Shown: positions 1 through 9,407, numbered from the stretch's first letter. The stretch is DNA of 64,000 bases from Helicobacter pylori (GCF_030323545.1 NZ_CP122954.1:930001-994000); one strand, 5' to 3'. Numbers and translations are program-made. The notes: generated by a model not told the origin, from the sequence alone.

Positions 1-1067
1 CCTCTTGTCTGTAAGGGTTAGTAGGAGTTTGACCCGCATTGGGTATTTTCAAATAAGCTTTCTCCAAATACTTAAACTGATCTGCAGGGATAGTATTAAA
101 GAGGTTGAAAATATCTTTGGCGTAAGAGATGACTTGCTTTTGGTTTTGAGCGAAAGTGTAGATGTCTTTAGCGAAATTAGGGTTTGTTTGAGATCCTGTA
201 GCTTGAGCTTGCAACTTAGCGGATAGAGTGTGGTTACTTTGAGAAAGCGTAACCGCTTGTTGCAAGATAGGTATCATCGCCTTAATGTTGTTAAACACCG
301 CATAGTGCGTTGGGTAATTAGTGGATGTGATACCACCACCAGACACATTTGAAACACCACTGATGACGATATTTTTCCACATCATAGCAGTCTTAGTGTT
401 TGCGATTAAATCCATAAGCTGTTGCGCCAAATTAAGAGCGTTGCTTACGGTTGAGTTTGGGCTTTGGCCTTCTGTTGCATTGCATCCGGATAAAGCGCAA
501 AGATTGTTCACTTTAGTGGCAGAGTTTTGTTGAGCTGCTTGGAGTTCTTCAGCAAGTTTTTTCATCTTGTCGTAAGTGTCTTGATTCATAGCGCAGTTTT
601 CAATTCCTGAGCAGTTGCTTACAATCGTTTTAAAAGGAGGGTTACCATAGACACTAGCGGGTTGTTTAGTATCCTTATTACCCACAAAAAAAGTGAAGTA
701 GTTCCCCGCATAAAGACTCCAAAAACCCAATACCGAAGTGATAACGGCTTGCACGGCGTTGAAGATGGGCGATTGGGTGGTGCTGTTATAGTTGTTGTTG
801 GTAAAGCTTTTTAAATAGTTTAAAGAGCTATTGACCAGCTCAATGTTGTTGGCGTTTTGAATGCTTTGCTTCAACGAAGCCACTTGATTTAAATACTGGT
901 TTAATTGCTCGTATTTGTCGTTCAAGTTTTTCAATTCACCGGTGTTTTTGACCATTTGCACCGCTTCGCCGATTTGATAGCCCGCGCTCACAAAAAAGCC
1001 GTTGTCTTCAGCGTTTAAAAGCGATGAAGCGAGAGAGAGAGAGAGAGAGTAAAATTGTCTTTTTCAT
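1..1067 (-). CDS. sabA: Sialic acid-binding adhesin SabA, 5' portion, phase OFF
   Basis: Outer membrane adhesin of the Hop family that binds sialylated Lewis antigens; only the N-terminal part is in the window and it continues beyond position 1. The ATG at 1067-1065 follows an AAGGAA Shine-Dalgarno and encodes MKKTILLSLS. The signal peptide is interrupted by a CT tract (nine CT plus C) that leaves the frame one base out, so translation ends after about 19 residues at a TGA. Beyond the tract the intended frame (ASSLLNAEDNGFFVSAGYQIG, then YFTFFVGNKD and CSGIENCAMN) stays open to the window edge. Ten CT units would restore it. The identity rests on recall of SabA/HP0725 and on the neighbouring HP0726-dus order; the paralogue sabB has a similar tract, so sabA rather than sabB is an inference from context. 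Confidence 0.9.
1031..1049 (-). repeat. CT dinucleotide phase-variation tract in sabA
   Basis: Nineteen bases of alternating GA on the plus strand, that is C(TC)9 on the coding strand, six codons after the sabA start. Nineteen is not divisible by three, so the downstream signal peptide (GCT TCA TCG CTT) is out of frame. Slipped-strand mispairing at this tract is the known ON/OFF switch of sabA. Confidence 0.93.
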
Positions 1068-1163
1068 AAAAGTGTTCCTTAAAGTAATTTTTTGTTGCAA
1101 AAATATTCTAAATAGTAATAGATTTACAATTTATTTAATTTTACCATAGACTTATTGGATTTC

Positions 1164-1177
1164 AAAAAAAAAAAAAA
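1164..1177 (-). repeat. T14 homopolymer upstream of sabA
   Basis: Fourteen consecutive T on the sabA coding strand, about 100 bases upstream of the ATG. A TAAAAT box that could be the -10 follows about 25 bases downstream. In published work a T tract beside the sabA -35 region tunes transcription by length; this tract is in the matching place. The exact promoter boxes are not proven here. Confidence 0.75.
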
Positions 1178-1229
1178 GGATTTTGGGGTATTTTAACTTA
1201 TTTATCTTTGGAGTGTTGATTTTTGTAAC

Positions 1230-1255
1230 GATAAAATCATCTTTTGAATTTTATC
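1230..1255 (-). terminator. AT-rich hairpin after the HP0726-like gene
   Basis: GATAAAAT pairs with ATTTTATC across a ten-base loop, about 30 bases beyond the stop of the outer membrane protein gene. It is weak (AT-rich stem, no clean U run), so the terminator role is only suggested. Confidence 0.3.
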
Positions 1256-1283
1256 ATCAGCATTTAATGGGAAAAAAGCCAAA

Positions 1284-2201
1284 CTAAAACAAGAACGCGT
1301 AGCTGACAAAAACTTCTTTATTCCTAAAAACGCTGAAGTTTTGTCGGATCGTTTGTTGTTGCCACACATTGCTAGAGCCAAAGTTTTTCCAACTTTGCGC
1401 GCTCAAGCTGTAGTAAGGGATTTTTAGCCCCACATTGAAGCGGTTGCGCTTGCCTATATACAAAGAACCCCCAAAATTCACAAAAAACCCCCCACCCGCT
1501 GCAAAAAATTTATCATCTTGATTGGTGTTTTGATCTTTATATTGAGGACTCCACAATATTGCGTATTCCACCCCACCCCCACCAAACACGCCTATTTTAA
1601 AAAACAGCATTTTTTCTGTTTTTAAAGCGAGTTTTAAAAGGGTGTCTATAGGGAGATTAACAAACACATTCACATTCAAACCAAACGCCATGAAATGCCC
1701 GTTATTGAAAAGGAAGTTTTGGGGGTTTGGGGTTTTTTGCAAATTCAAAGAGCCTTGGGCGTTTGAAGCGGTATCGTAGGTTTTAATCGCGCTCGGGTTG
1801 TAATTGGCTTGGGATAAAAGGGTATTGCCCCCCACTTTTTGCCCTAATTGCGCTTTAGCGTATTCTATATCCCCCCACACCCTTAATCCTAAAATATGGT
1901 ATTTATCAATAGCTATTTCATCGCCTATTTGCCCAGTATAAGACAGGTTTTTACCCCCCTTATAATGGGCTTCTAATTTCTCGCCATAACACACGCTGCT
2001 AGGGCAAGTGGGGTTGTCTTTATAGGCTTGTTGCCACATGCTTGTGCGCGTATTAGCCCCTGTGCCTAGTCTAAAACCCAAATAAATGTGGTTTTTCGTT
2101 TTAAAAAAAGGCGTTTTTTCAGCAACATTGCCCCACAAAACCCCCAAACTGGCTAAAAAAACAAGCGCTTTCAAACGCTTTTTTGATTCAATTCTACCCA
2201 T
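1284..2201 (-). CDS. Outer membrane beta-barrel protein (HP0726-like)
   Basis: A 305-residue predicted outer membrane protein. It starts with a basic stretch and a hydrophobic signal sequence (KKRLKALVFLASLGVLWG) and ends in the aromatic FVSYAFLF that marks H. pylori outer membrane barrels. In between are alternating polar/hydrophobic strands rich in Tyr, Phe and Gly (for example GGGFFVNFGGSLYIG). There is one cysteine pair (CPSSVC) near residue 46. The ATG lies inside the 3' end of dus, overlapping by 31 bases, which implies translational coupling. I do not assign it to a numbered Hop/Hor/Hof subfamily and its ligand is unknown. HP0726 is recalled as an outer membrane protein beside sabA. 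Confidence 0.8.
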   Translation of the reverse strand: MGRIESKKRLKALVFLASLGVLWGNVAEKTPFFKTKNHIYLGFRLGTGANTRTSMWQQAYKDNPTCPSSVCYGEKLEAHYKGGKNLSYTGQIGDEIAIDKYHILGLRVWGDIEYAKAQLGQKVGGNTLLSQANYNPSAIKTYDTASNAQGSLNLQKTPNPQNFLFNNGHFMAFGLNVNVFVNLPIDTLLKLALKTEKMLFFKIGVFGGGGVEYAILWSPQYKDQNTNQDDKFFAAGGGFFVNFGGSLYIGKRNRFNVGLKIPYYSLSAQSWKNFGSSNVWQQQTIRQNFSVFRNKEVFVSYAFLF

Positions 2202-3157
2202 AATGGCACTTCACTTTGCAACATTTCTTGATTAAAAAATTCCTCTATGCTCTCTCGCATGCTCTTTACCTCTGTAAGGGTATTGACGCAGTTGCGAAAC
2301 GCACTCGCTTGCATTTCGCCCTTGGCGTAAGCATGCAAATTTTTCCTAAACATGATCACCCCCCTATCCCCATAAAACTCCACCATTTTATCAAAATGTT
2401 CTAAAACCAGGTCTTTTTTCACGACTGCAGGCAATTCGGTGGTGTTGTTTCTGATTTGCCAAAATATCCATGGGGCTCTTAAGGCCGCTCGCCCTATCAT
2501 TAGCCCATCAGCTTGCGTGATTTGCAAAACTTCAAAGGCTTTTTTCACGCTGTCAATTTCGCCATTGGCTATCACAGGCTTTTTTAAAATCCCTTTCATT
2601 AAAGCGATGCTTTCATAATCTATTTTGTCTTTTTGGTATTTGTCGCTTCGTGTCCTCCCATGCACCACCACATAATCCACCGGCGCATCATTTAAGGCAT
2701 GAGCGATTTCTTTAGGGATTTTTTGATCAAAGCCTAAACGCACTTTCACGCTTGTGATTTTTTTGTTGGTGTTTTCTCTGATGATTTTTAAAAGCTTCAC
2801 TAAGTGGTCTAAATCCTTCAATAGCCCACTACCATTACCATGGTTAGCCACTTTAGGGGCAGGGCAACCGCAATTAAAATCAATCCCACTCACATGCTCT
2901 AAAGCGTTGATTTTTTCAACCGCTTCTTTGAGCACGCCCTCTTTAGAGCCTGAAATTTGCGCCATGAAATGATCTTCTAAATGGGATTTTTCTAACATTT
3001 TAGAAGTTTTGTCAAACGCATACACTAACGAATGCGAGCTCACCATTTCGCTTGTGGTAACATCCACGCCAAATTTTTTCACCATGCTCCTAAAAGGCAA
3101 ATCCGTATAGCCTGCTAGAGGGGCTAGAAAAAGCCATTTTTTATTCTTAAAGTCCAT
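2171..3157 (-). CDS. dus: tRNA-dihydrouridine synthase
   Basis: FMN-dependent enzyme that reduces uridine to dihydrouridine in tRNA D-loops. The 328-residue protein has the family landmarks in order: APLAGYTDLPFR at the N terminus, the catalytic NCGCPAPKV with Cys98, VVHGRTRSDKY, VIANGEI and DGLMIGRAALRAPWIF for phosphate/FMN binding, then a helical C-terminal domain. Length fits bacterial DusB-like proteins. It lies just downstream of tilS in the same direction (about 90 bases apart) and its 3' end overlaps the next gene. Substrate position on tRNA cannot be told from sequence alone. Confidence 0.93.
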   Translation of the reverse strand: MDFKNKKWLFLAPLAGYTDLPFRSMVKKFGVDVTTSEMVSSHSLVYAFDKTSKMLEKSHLEDHFMAQISGSKEGVLKEAVEKINALEHVSGIDFNCGCPAPKVANHGNGSGLLKDLDHLVKLLKIIRENTNKKITSVKVRLGFDQKIPKEIAHALNDAPVDYVVVHGRTRSDKYQKDKIDYESIALMKGILKKPVIANGEIDSVKKAFEVLQITQADGLMIGRAALRAPWIFWQIRNNTTELPAVVKKDLVLEHFDKMVEFYGDRGVIMFRKNLHAYAKGEMQASAFRNCVNTLTEVKSMRESIEEFFNQEMLQSEVPLWVELNQKSV

Positions 3158-3250
3158 TCGCTCTCATATCAAAGTTTTTTGCTGTATTTTGACACAATCA
3201 AGGTTAAAAAGCGCTTTAAAAACTTATCGCTTGATTAAAATTAAGATCTT

Positions 3251-4261
3251 TTATAGATCCATTAAACTCTCTTTAAAATGGGTTAAAAAATCATGCGTTG
3301 GTTGTTTTAAAAACTCTGCGTATAAAACAGGCCGTAAGCGTTTAGGGATATTCAACCGCCTGGCTCTGTCTTTAAAATCCTTTGGCATGCTTAAAGTTTT
3401 TGGGGGTTTAAGAGCGATAAACACATGCTCTTTGTCGCTTTCAATGATGAATTTTTGAGCGATTTCTAGGCTAAAAAAATGGCGTTTGATTTCTTCTTTT
3501 TGAGAGAAGCTCAACACATACCCCTTTTGCTTTAAGATTTTATCCACCATAAACAGCGTGTTTTGCGAATGCTTAAAAAAAGTGATCCCATGCCTTTGTG
3601 AAACGGGAATCAAAGGATAAAACCGCTCTTTTTCTTTATCCAAAAATTTAAAACTTTGGATAATGCCCTTAGAATAATCTTGCATCAAGGAGTTAGCGTA
3701 ATGTTTCCTGAAAAAATTGCGTTTGAATTTTAAAGAAGAATTAGAATCATCTTCAAAAAATTTTTGATCTTTAGCGAGCGTTTTAAGGGTGTCTTTAGGG
3801 GTGTAGAGCAAGGGGCGAACAATCGCATAAGATTCTCTTTTTTCATAGGCTTGAAAGCTTAAAAGCGTGTTTAGTCCGGCGCCTTTGCTTAGTTGCATCA
3901 AAAACCATTCCAGTCTGTCATTCAAGTGGTGCGCTAAAATCAAATGCTTGTAAGAATACTCTTTGATTAGGGTTTCAAAAAAATCATAACGAACTTTTCT
4001 CGCTTGCATTTCAAAATTGCGTGCAATGTTTGGAGCGTAATGGATGTAGCATTTTTTATGGTGTGTTTTTGCGAGTGTTTGAGCGTGTTGGATGATTTTA
4101 AGGCGTTGTTTTTGCGTGTTATAATCCACTAAAGCGATGTCAAAAGCGATGTTTTCTCCAACTAAAAGATGAAACAAGCAAATAGAATCCAACCCACCTG
4201 AAAAACCCAATAAATTTTGACCCTCTTTTAAAGGCTCTAAATAGGGTTTAAAATCTTGCAT
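3251..4261 (-). CDS. tilS: tRNA(Ile)-lysidine synthase
   Basis: ATP-dependent enzyme that converts C34 of tRNA-Ile(CAU) to lysidine, changing both codon reading and aminoacylation. The N-terminal PP-loop SGGLDS (residues 21-26) and the downstream LAHHLNDRLEWFLMQL segment are characteristic of TilS. I start it at ATG 4261, giving 336 residues. An upstream in-frame TTG at 4318 would add 19 residues, but those are basic and not family-like. That upstream TTG overlaps the shifted reading frame of the preceding gene. A CAU-anticodon tRNA, a possible substrate, is encoded at 17.8 kb in this window. Confidence 0.92.
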   Translation of the reverse strand: MQDFKPYLEPLKEGQNLLGFSGGLDSICLFHLLVGENIAFDIALVDYNTQKQRLKIIQHAQTLAKTHHKKCYIHYAPNIARNFEMQARKVRYDFFETLIKEYSYKHLILAHHLNDRLEWFLMQLSKGAGLNTLLSFQAYEKRESYAIVRPLLYTPKDTLKTLAKDQKFFEDDSNSSLKFKRNFFRKHYANSLMQDYSKGIIQSFKFLDKEKERFYPLIPVSQRHGITFFKHSQNTLFMVDKILKQKGYVLSFSQKEEIKRHFFSLEIAQKFIIESDKEHVFIALKPPKTLSMPKDFKDRARRLNIPKRLRPVLYAEFLKQPTHDFLTHFKESLMDL

Positions 4262-4310
4262 TACACGATCGGCACTGGGCTTGATAGAGCGTCTTCTTTC
4301 ATGCAATTTT

Positions 4311-5380
4311 TCATGCAATTTCCTTGCGAGTCAGAATGCTCTTCAACAAGCTTGTGCCTTCTATGCCTAAAATTTCATTCCTGAGTTTTTCCACTTCATT
4401 CAAACCTGGAGCTTTTTTGTGTGAACGGCTTCGTTGCGGATCTCTTGAATGATGCTTAGGCTTTTTGAAAAAGGATAATTGATGAATCGGTTTAAGTTTT
4501 CTTCTAAATGGCATTGGATTTTTTCGTGTTTGAGTAAAAATTTAACGCTCCCAAGATTGGGCTTTTTAGTGAAAAAATCTTTAAGTATAAGAGTTTTTCC
4601 TTGGACTTTATAAGCTAAATCATAAAGGTTGGGATCTTTTGTGCAAGCCTTTAAAAGAACTTGTTTAGCAAAAAGATAAATTTCGTATTCTAAGGTTTTG
4701 GAGTATTTGACGATGATGCTGGTAAAATCATTCAAAAGATCGTTTTCGCTTTGTAAAAGCTCTAATTCTGCATGAATGATGTTATTGATGCTATCAGGGT
4801 GTAAGAGGTAAAAAAGCCTTTTGCCAAAAACAAAACGCATGAAATTTTCTTGCATCATTAAATATTCTTTGCTTTTATACACGCTCAAATAATGCTTTTC
4901 GTCGCCTAAAAAATAACAACGCTCTTCTTTTAACCTAACCGGCAAAGGATAGACATAATTATTCCCGTAAATAGCGTAAGTGTGGTTGTTGGGCGTAATG
5001 AAATTGGCTAAAAATTGATCCCTTAAAAGGCTAAAATCTTCCCTGACTAATTCCCTTAAATCGCTGATGATAAAAAAGTCTTCCACTTCCAAATTTTTTT
5101 CTTTATAATAACTAGGGATCAAACTCTCATCAATATCTTTAGCAACCTTTATCACCTTAGCGACAAACAAATTAGCGTAATCGGTCAAAAAAAGCTGCAA
5201 AAAATTTTCTTCATTGGTGGCTTTGTAAATCTCTTCTAAGGAGTCTTGCTTTTCTTGATCGTTGAGCTTTGATCGGATTTTACCAAAACCCACTTGGGAT
5301 TTTTCCTGTAAAACGCTTAAATGTTGTTGGATGGCATCTTGTTGGCAGTAAGGATTGTAGAGGATCAAAAGGTGGTTCAT
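4311..5380 (-). pseudogene. Conserved hypothetical protein, C terminus frameshifted (HP0729-like)
   Basis: Function unknown; no motif I recognise. The open frame runs from ATG 5380 to a TGA at 4400 (326 residues, Lys/Glu/Phe-rich, no membrane segment). A second frame on the same strand continues coding-like sequence (GLNEVEKLRNEILGIEG, ending SILTRKEIA) to 4311. The two join naturally at a run of six A on the coding strand (4413-4418): seven A would read HTKKAPGLNEVEKL and give about 355 residues ending a few bases before the tilS TTG. So either this strain lost one A or the 326-residue form is normal and the tail is a remnant. It overlaps nothing upstream and follows the small gene at 5389 by 8 bases, probably in one operon with tilS and dus. 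Confidence 0.6.
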
Positions 5381-5388
5381 GCCTTGTC

Positions 5389-5694
5389 TTACTTTAAGAT
5401 TTCTTTAAGGTTTTGCTTGATCTCATCAGGATTTTGCTCGTATTCTTGGATGAGTTCTTTTAAAATCTCAAACAATTCGTCAAAATCTTGCGGGTATTCT
5501 TTCTTAAAACCCACGATCAAATCCAAAGTCTTGCCCGCCTTGTTTGATGGATCGTTTTCGCCCTCAAGAGCGTTTTTTATATCCAAAACCATATTGGCAA
5601 TGCGAGCACTCTGCACGGGGCTTGAAATGCGTTTGCATAAAAAACCCTTAAGCGTATTTGCAAGCTTAAGAGATGAGCAGATTTTAGAAAACAT
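5389..5694 (-). CDS. Small hypothetical protein (HP0730-like)
   Basis: A 101-residue protein of unknown function. The ATG has a good GGAAAGG ribosome site. The N-terminal third is basic with a short hydrophobic patch; the C-terminal half is strongly acidic and helical (DELFEILKELIQEYEQNPDE). It sits 8 bases upstream of the HP0729-like gene in the same direction, so the two are likely co-translated and may work together. No family assigned. Confidence 0.65.
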   Translation of the reverse strand: MFSKICSSLKLANTLKGFLCKRISSPVQSARIANMVLDIKNALEGENDPSNKAGKTLDLIVGFKKEYPQDFDELFEILKELIQEYEQNPDEIKQNLKEILK

Positions 5695-5799
5695 CGCCTT
5701 TCCTTATTAAAAGATTAAAACACCGCTTTTAAACTTAGCCAATTTCAAACTCAGCCGACAAGCGTTTTATAATTTTTGGAATTTTAACACAAATTTAAT

Positions 5800-7462
5800 T
5801 CATTCCTCTTCAGGCTCAACTTCTATAAAATCTCCGCCGGTTTTAAAAGCTTCACCCATTTGAATCCATTTTTCAAATTCTTGATCCAACTCTTGCGTTT
5901 TTTTAATTGCTTCTTCAATTTCTTGAAAGGATTTTTCCAGTTTTAGCGCGCTTGGGAAACATGTTTGTTTGAATTTGGTTTCATCATTGATAAGAGCTAA
6001 AATTTCTTTTTTTTGACCTTCAAAATTGGATACCATTTCTTTTTTAGCTTTTTCAAGTTCTTGCTCTTTTTGATATTTGTTATAAGAATCCCATAATTCA
6101 AAAGCAATACCGATAAGCGGTAAAGCTTTGTTCAAATTACCTGCCAATTTTACAGCGCCCCAAGGTTTGAATTTGAGAGCTAAATCTATGCCCACGAATT
6201 TTCCCACAGACGCTATCGTATCTCTAGCCAGTTTGATGTTGGTTGCATTGATAAACCCGCTTGGATTTAAAAAATTGATTCCAATTTTCCCCAATGTTCC
6301 GGCATATTTTTCAAAAAAATTCAAATTGGCATCAAAACCAGTTTCAATTTTAGCCATTTCATTGAAAATCCCTTGCGTTTCTCTTTCAAATGCATTTTGG
6401 ACTTTTGTTTCTATATCGATGCCTTTATCGCCTATTTCTCTCATAGCGAAATCATTAAAGGTTTCTAGACTGGTTCCAGAAACTTGAGCGATGAGACCGC
6501 TAAAATACATCGTTATAAATTCTTTTAAATTCGTGCGGGCTTGAGAAATTTCATTATTTAAATTTTGAAGATCCTTTCGCCTTTTTTCAATCGCTTTATT
6601 CAGGTATTCCATTTCTCTTTTAATCTCTTGTTGCGCTTGTTTTGCAAGCGGCATTTGCCTATAGATAACATCTTGAATGACGCTTTTTTTGGCTTCTTCT
6701 ATGATGGTTAATTTCCCGCCATTTTCTTTAATCTTTTTTTGCGTCGCGTCTTGCAAAGTTTGGATATGCGAAAGCTTTTGGAATTCTTCTTTATGCTCTA
6801 GCCAATGTTTAACCCCCAAATCAAAAGGGTTTGCAGCGACAGCGACATCGGTTTTGAATGTTTTCTTCTTTGATGGTAAATCTTTTGTTGTAATCTTATT
6901 CATCTTCAATATCCGCTTCTTCATCAAAACGGCTGATGACAAAAATCGTCCTGGATAAAAGATTGAGCGTCCTGAACAACCAATTCAAATCGTCCTTATG
7001 GCTTTCTTTGATGGGGTTTGACGGGTTGAACGCGTATAAAATGAGATGGGCTTCGCTGACATATTTTTTGGTAATGTCTTTATAGCGTTCTATTTTGCCG
7101 CTATCGTGTTCTTTTGCTTTAAACCCAAACAACCCCGGGGTATCAACCAGCTCCATTTCATTATCTATGTCATAGAACTTAACTTCATCGCTTGATTCTT
7201 GATGGGCTATCTTCATGCTCTCATCCAAGCGATCGATCCAGGCTGCCGCTATAGATGTTTTTCCTTAAGAAAAACCTCCCACCAACGCCACTTTCAGTTT
7301 CTGCCCGGCAACATTTTCCATCGCATTACGGATTTTGTCTTTGAGGGACTCTTCAATCTGGATGCCGTATTTCTCTCCAGTATGGATAAAATCAAGCAAT
7401 TTTTTAAGATTTTCTTGATTCCTCTTTTGATTTGCTTTAAATTGTTCTAGCGTTTCATTCAT
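5800..7462 (-). pseudogene. Dynamin-like GTPase of LeoA type, decayed (HP0732+HP0731)
   Basis: Two annotatable fragments look like one large GTPase of about 560 residues. From ATG 7462 the frame reads LKVALVGGFS, then TAA (7265-7267), then GKTSIAAAW: the stop replaces the residue inside the P-loop GGFSxGKTS. The same frame continues with DTPGLFGF (G3) and VISRFDEEADIEDE, hits TAA at 6896-6898, and again continues sensibly (DYNKRFTIKEENI). A frameshift or deletion near 6840-6880 then moves coding to the frame of VAVAANPFDLGVKHW, followed by coiled coil, a hydrophobic paddle-like segment (about 6120-6200) and an acidic C terminus. ATG 6903 overlaps the second stop (ATGAATAA), so a 367-residue C-terminal piece could still be made. 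Family assignment to LeoA-type bacterial dynamins is from recalled motif similarity. It overlaps the upstream gene by ATGA. Confidence 0.75.
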
Positions 7463-9296
7463 TGTGCTCTCCTTTGTTTTAATGTGGTTTTGATGCGATT
7501 AGCTAAGTACCATAAGTCTTCAACGGCTTCTATTAGCCCTTCCCTCCTGCGCTCGTAACAAACAATGAGATCGTTAAGCCCAGCTTTTAAGTCCTCAATC
7601 ATTTCAGATGCACCTTTTTTGCCGCTTTCAATTTGGTTTCTCATATTCTCTGTGATTTTTTCACAAACTTTATCTAAATTCTTACCCACTTCTTTTCTTT
7701 GTTGGGATTTTTTATAGTCTGAATCAAAAAAACTCCACACTGATTTAACTATCCCAATTGCTCCTAAAACCAATCCTCCAATTAGTGCAATCTCACCTAC
7801 TACAGGCGTCATTAAAAGCAAAGCCAAACCTCCTATTGAAGCGAATAAGCCTATTTTATTAATACCGCTATCAATATTGAAATAAAAACCACTATCAATG
7901 TTGATGCGATTTAACATTCTTAGAGAATCTTTAATCCTTTCTTCAAATTGTTCAATATCTTTTTTTATCTCTTCAACAAATCGTTCCTTGCATTCATTAG
8001 AACGCTGTTTTATGTTTTCACCCGATTTTTCCATGCCTTTTTGGAGTTCATGTTTAAACATTGTTTTAAGTTCATCATTTTCAATGTCGTCATCAATGTG
8101 TTCATGCATTTCTTCTCTAAAACCAACTTTGAATCGATCTTTTTCTTCGGACGCTGATTTTTCTAAATTGGATATAAATTTTCCTTTAGAACGATCCAAA
8201 TTATCACAAACTTCTCAGTGGTGTTCTTGCAGTTCTTTAATGGTTGGATCTATCTGTCTGTCAATCATAGTTACGATCGCTTTTTGTAATTTTTCTATCG
8301 CTTTTAAGGCTTTATTGCAGTTGGATTCTATGATTTTGGCGCGTGAGTTTTCAAGAAGCGCTTCGGTTATAAATCCACCTAATTGTTGGAAACGGGATTT
8401 ATACAATAACCATTCTTCCGTTTTAAAAAAATCTAAAAATTTTTGTTTGTTTTTGTAAAAATCACTCTCTGGCAGCAACGCCGATGAAAGACCATAGAAA
8501 GCCATTTGGGCGCTGACTATTTGATGCCCCATGTAGTGTTTGCCTAAAATGTTTTTCATTTCTTTATTTAAAATTTTTAAGCTTTCTTTTTCGCTTTCAT
8601 CAATAAGCCCATCTTTGAAAGCTCTCGGGTTGTTAATCGGTTTGTTAAAAATCGTCCATACCTCTGTTTGCGAATCAAGTTGTTTTTGGATTTTTTCAAT
8701 CGTCCCTTCTTTCCTCTCTTCTCCTTTTTGCGCAGGAGTGGGCTTTTTGGTAACATAAAAAACAGCATGGGCTTTTTTTGTAGCGTTAAGAACTTGCTCC
8801 ATCACTTTTTCTTCATTGCCTTCTATCCCTGGAACATCAAGCAAAGTAAAGGTTTTGTTGTTGTGCTTGAGAGTGTAAGATTTGGTTTCTAAAGTGAAAT
8901 CGCTTCTCCCATCGCCTATGATCGCTCCATCTTGCAATCTTTCTAGCCCCAAAAGAGCATGTGCCCGCTACCTCTATCATTTTTCTCTGAATAGAGCCGC
9001 TTGAAGCACTCTTGTTCATTCATTTTGCTTTGTTCTTTAAAAAACAGCCTCAAGCATTCAATGAGAGTTGATTTCCCCGCACCGGTTTCCCCATAAAAGG
9101 CAATAGTAAAATTTTCCCACTCTTCATTATCTTTTAAACTTTCAAGCTCTTTTAAGCTTTCAGATTCTAATTTTTGAAACACCTCCAACGCTTCTTGGTT
9201 GAATTTTTTCAGTCTTTCATCTTTATCATCAGTGTTTTTAAAAATATTTTGGAGATTTTCAATATTGGCTTTCACATCAAAATAAATGTTTTTCAT
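7459..9296 (-). pseudogene. Dynamin-like membrane GTPase, frameshifted (HP0733 region)
   Basis: A large GTPase gene of about 610 codons broken twice. From ATG 9296 (MKNIYFDVKANIEN) it encodes the P-loop GETGAGKST at residues 69-77, then stops at TAG 8943-8945. The next frame resumes with LERLQDGAIIGDGRSDFT and LLDVPGIEG (G3); one extra G in the GGGG run (plus-strand C4, 8947-8950) would join them. A TGA at 8215-8217 then interrupts the same frame before DRSKGKFISNLEK. The last part has helical arms and a hydrophobic double segment (GLFASIGGLALLLMTPVVG and a glycine-rich follower), as expected of a dynamin paddle or membrane anchor. The gene ends four bases inside the next GTPase, so the two form a translationally coupled pair, the usual arrangement of bacterial dynamins. 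Confidence 0.75.
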
Positions 9297-9327
9297 TTTG
9301 CCTGTCTCAAGCGGATTTTTTTGACGC

Positions 9328-9349
9328 ATTTTAACAAAAAAAAAAAAAA
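9328..9349 (-). promoter_or_regulatory. T14 tract abutting a -10 box upstream of the dynamin cassette
   Basis: On the coding strand 14 T (9349-9336) are followed after two bases by TAAAAT (9333-9328), then by the ATG at 9296, giving a 5' leader of about 25 bases. The T run would fill most of the -35/-10 spacer, where slippage changes spacing. An alternative reading places the start at ATG 9362 with the T run coding four Phe, also length-sensitive. Confidence 0.5.
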
Positions 9350-9407
9350 CGCAAACCCCCATGCTCTGGCCACGCTCTAGCCGTGCTTTTAGCCTTATGG
9401 CTAACTT

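Noticed and set aside
5321..5710. Long plus-strand ORFs opposite minus-strand genes (for example 5321-5710, 7898-8458, 6128-6487)
   Set aside because: They mirror real genes on the other strand, lack ribosome sites and have unnatural Ser/Phe/Leu-rich composition.
5800..6903. HP0731-like ORF as an independent gene
   Set aside because: The frame upstream continues after its stop with matching GTPase sequence (DYNKRFTIKEENI) and the HP0731 start only overlaps that stop; one decayed gene explains both pieces better, although a restart is possible.
9296..9362. ATG 9362 with a poly-Phe N terminus as the start of the first dynamin-like gene
   Set aside because: It has no ribosome site and would code the T14 run as Phe; ATG 9296 gives a normal N terminus and leaves the run in the promoter.
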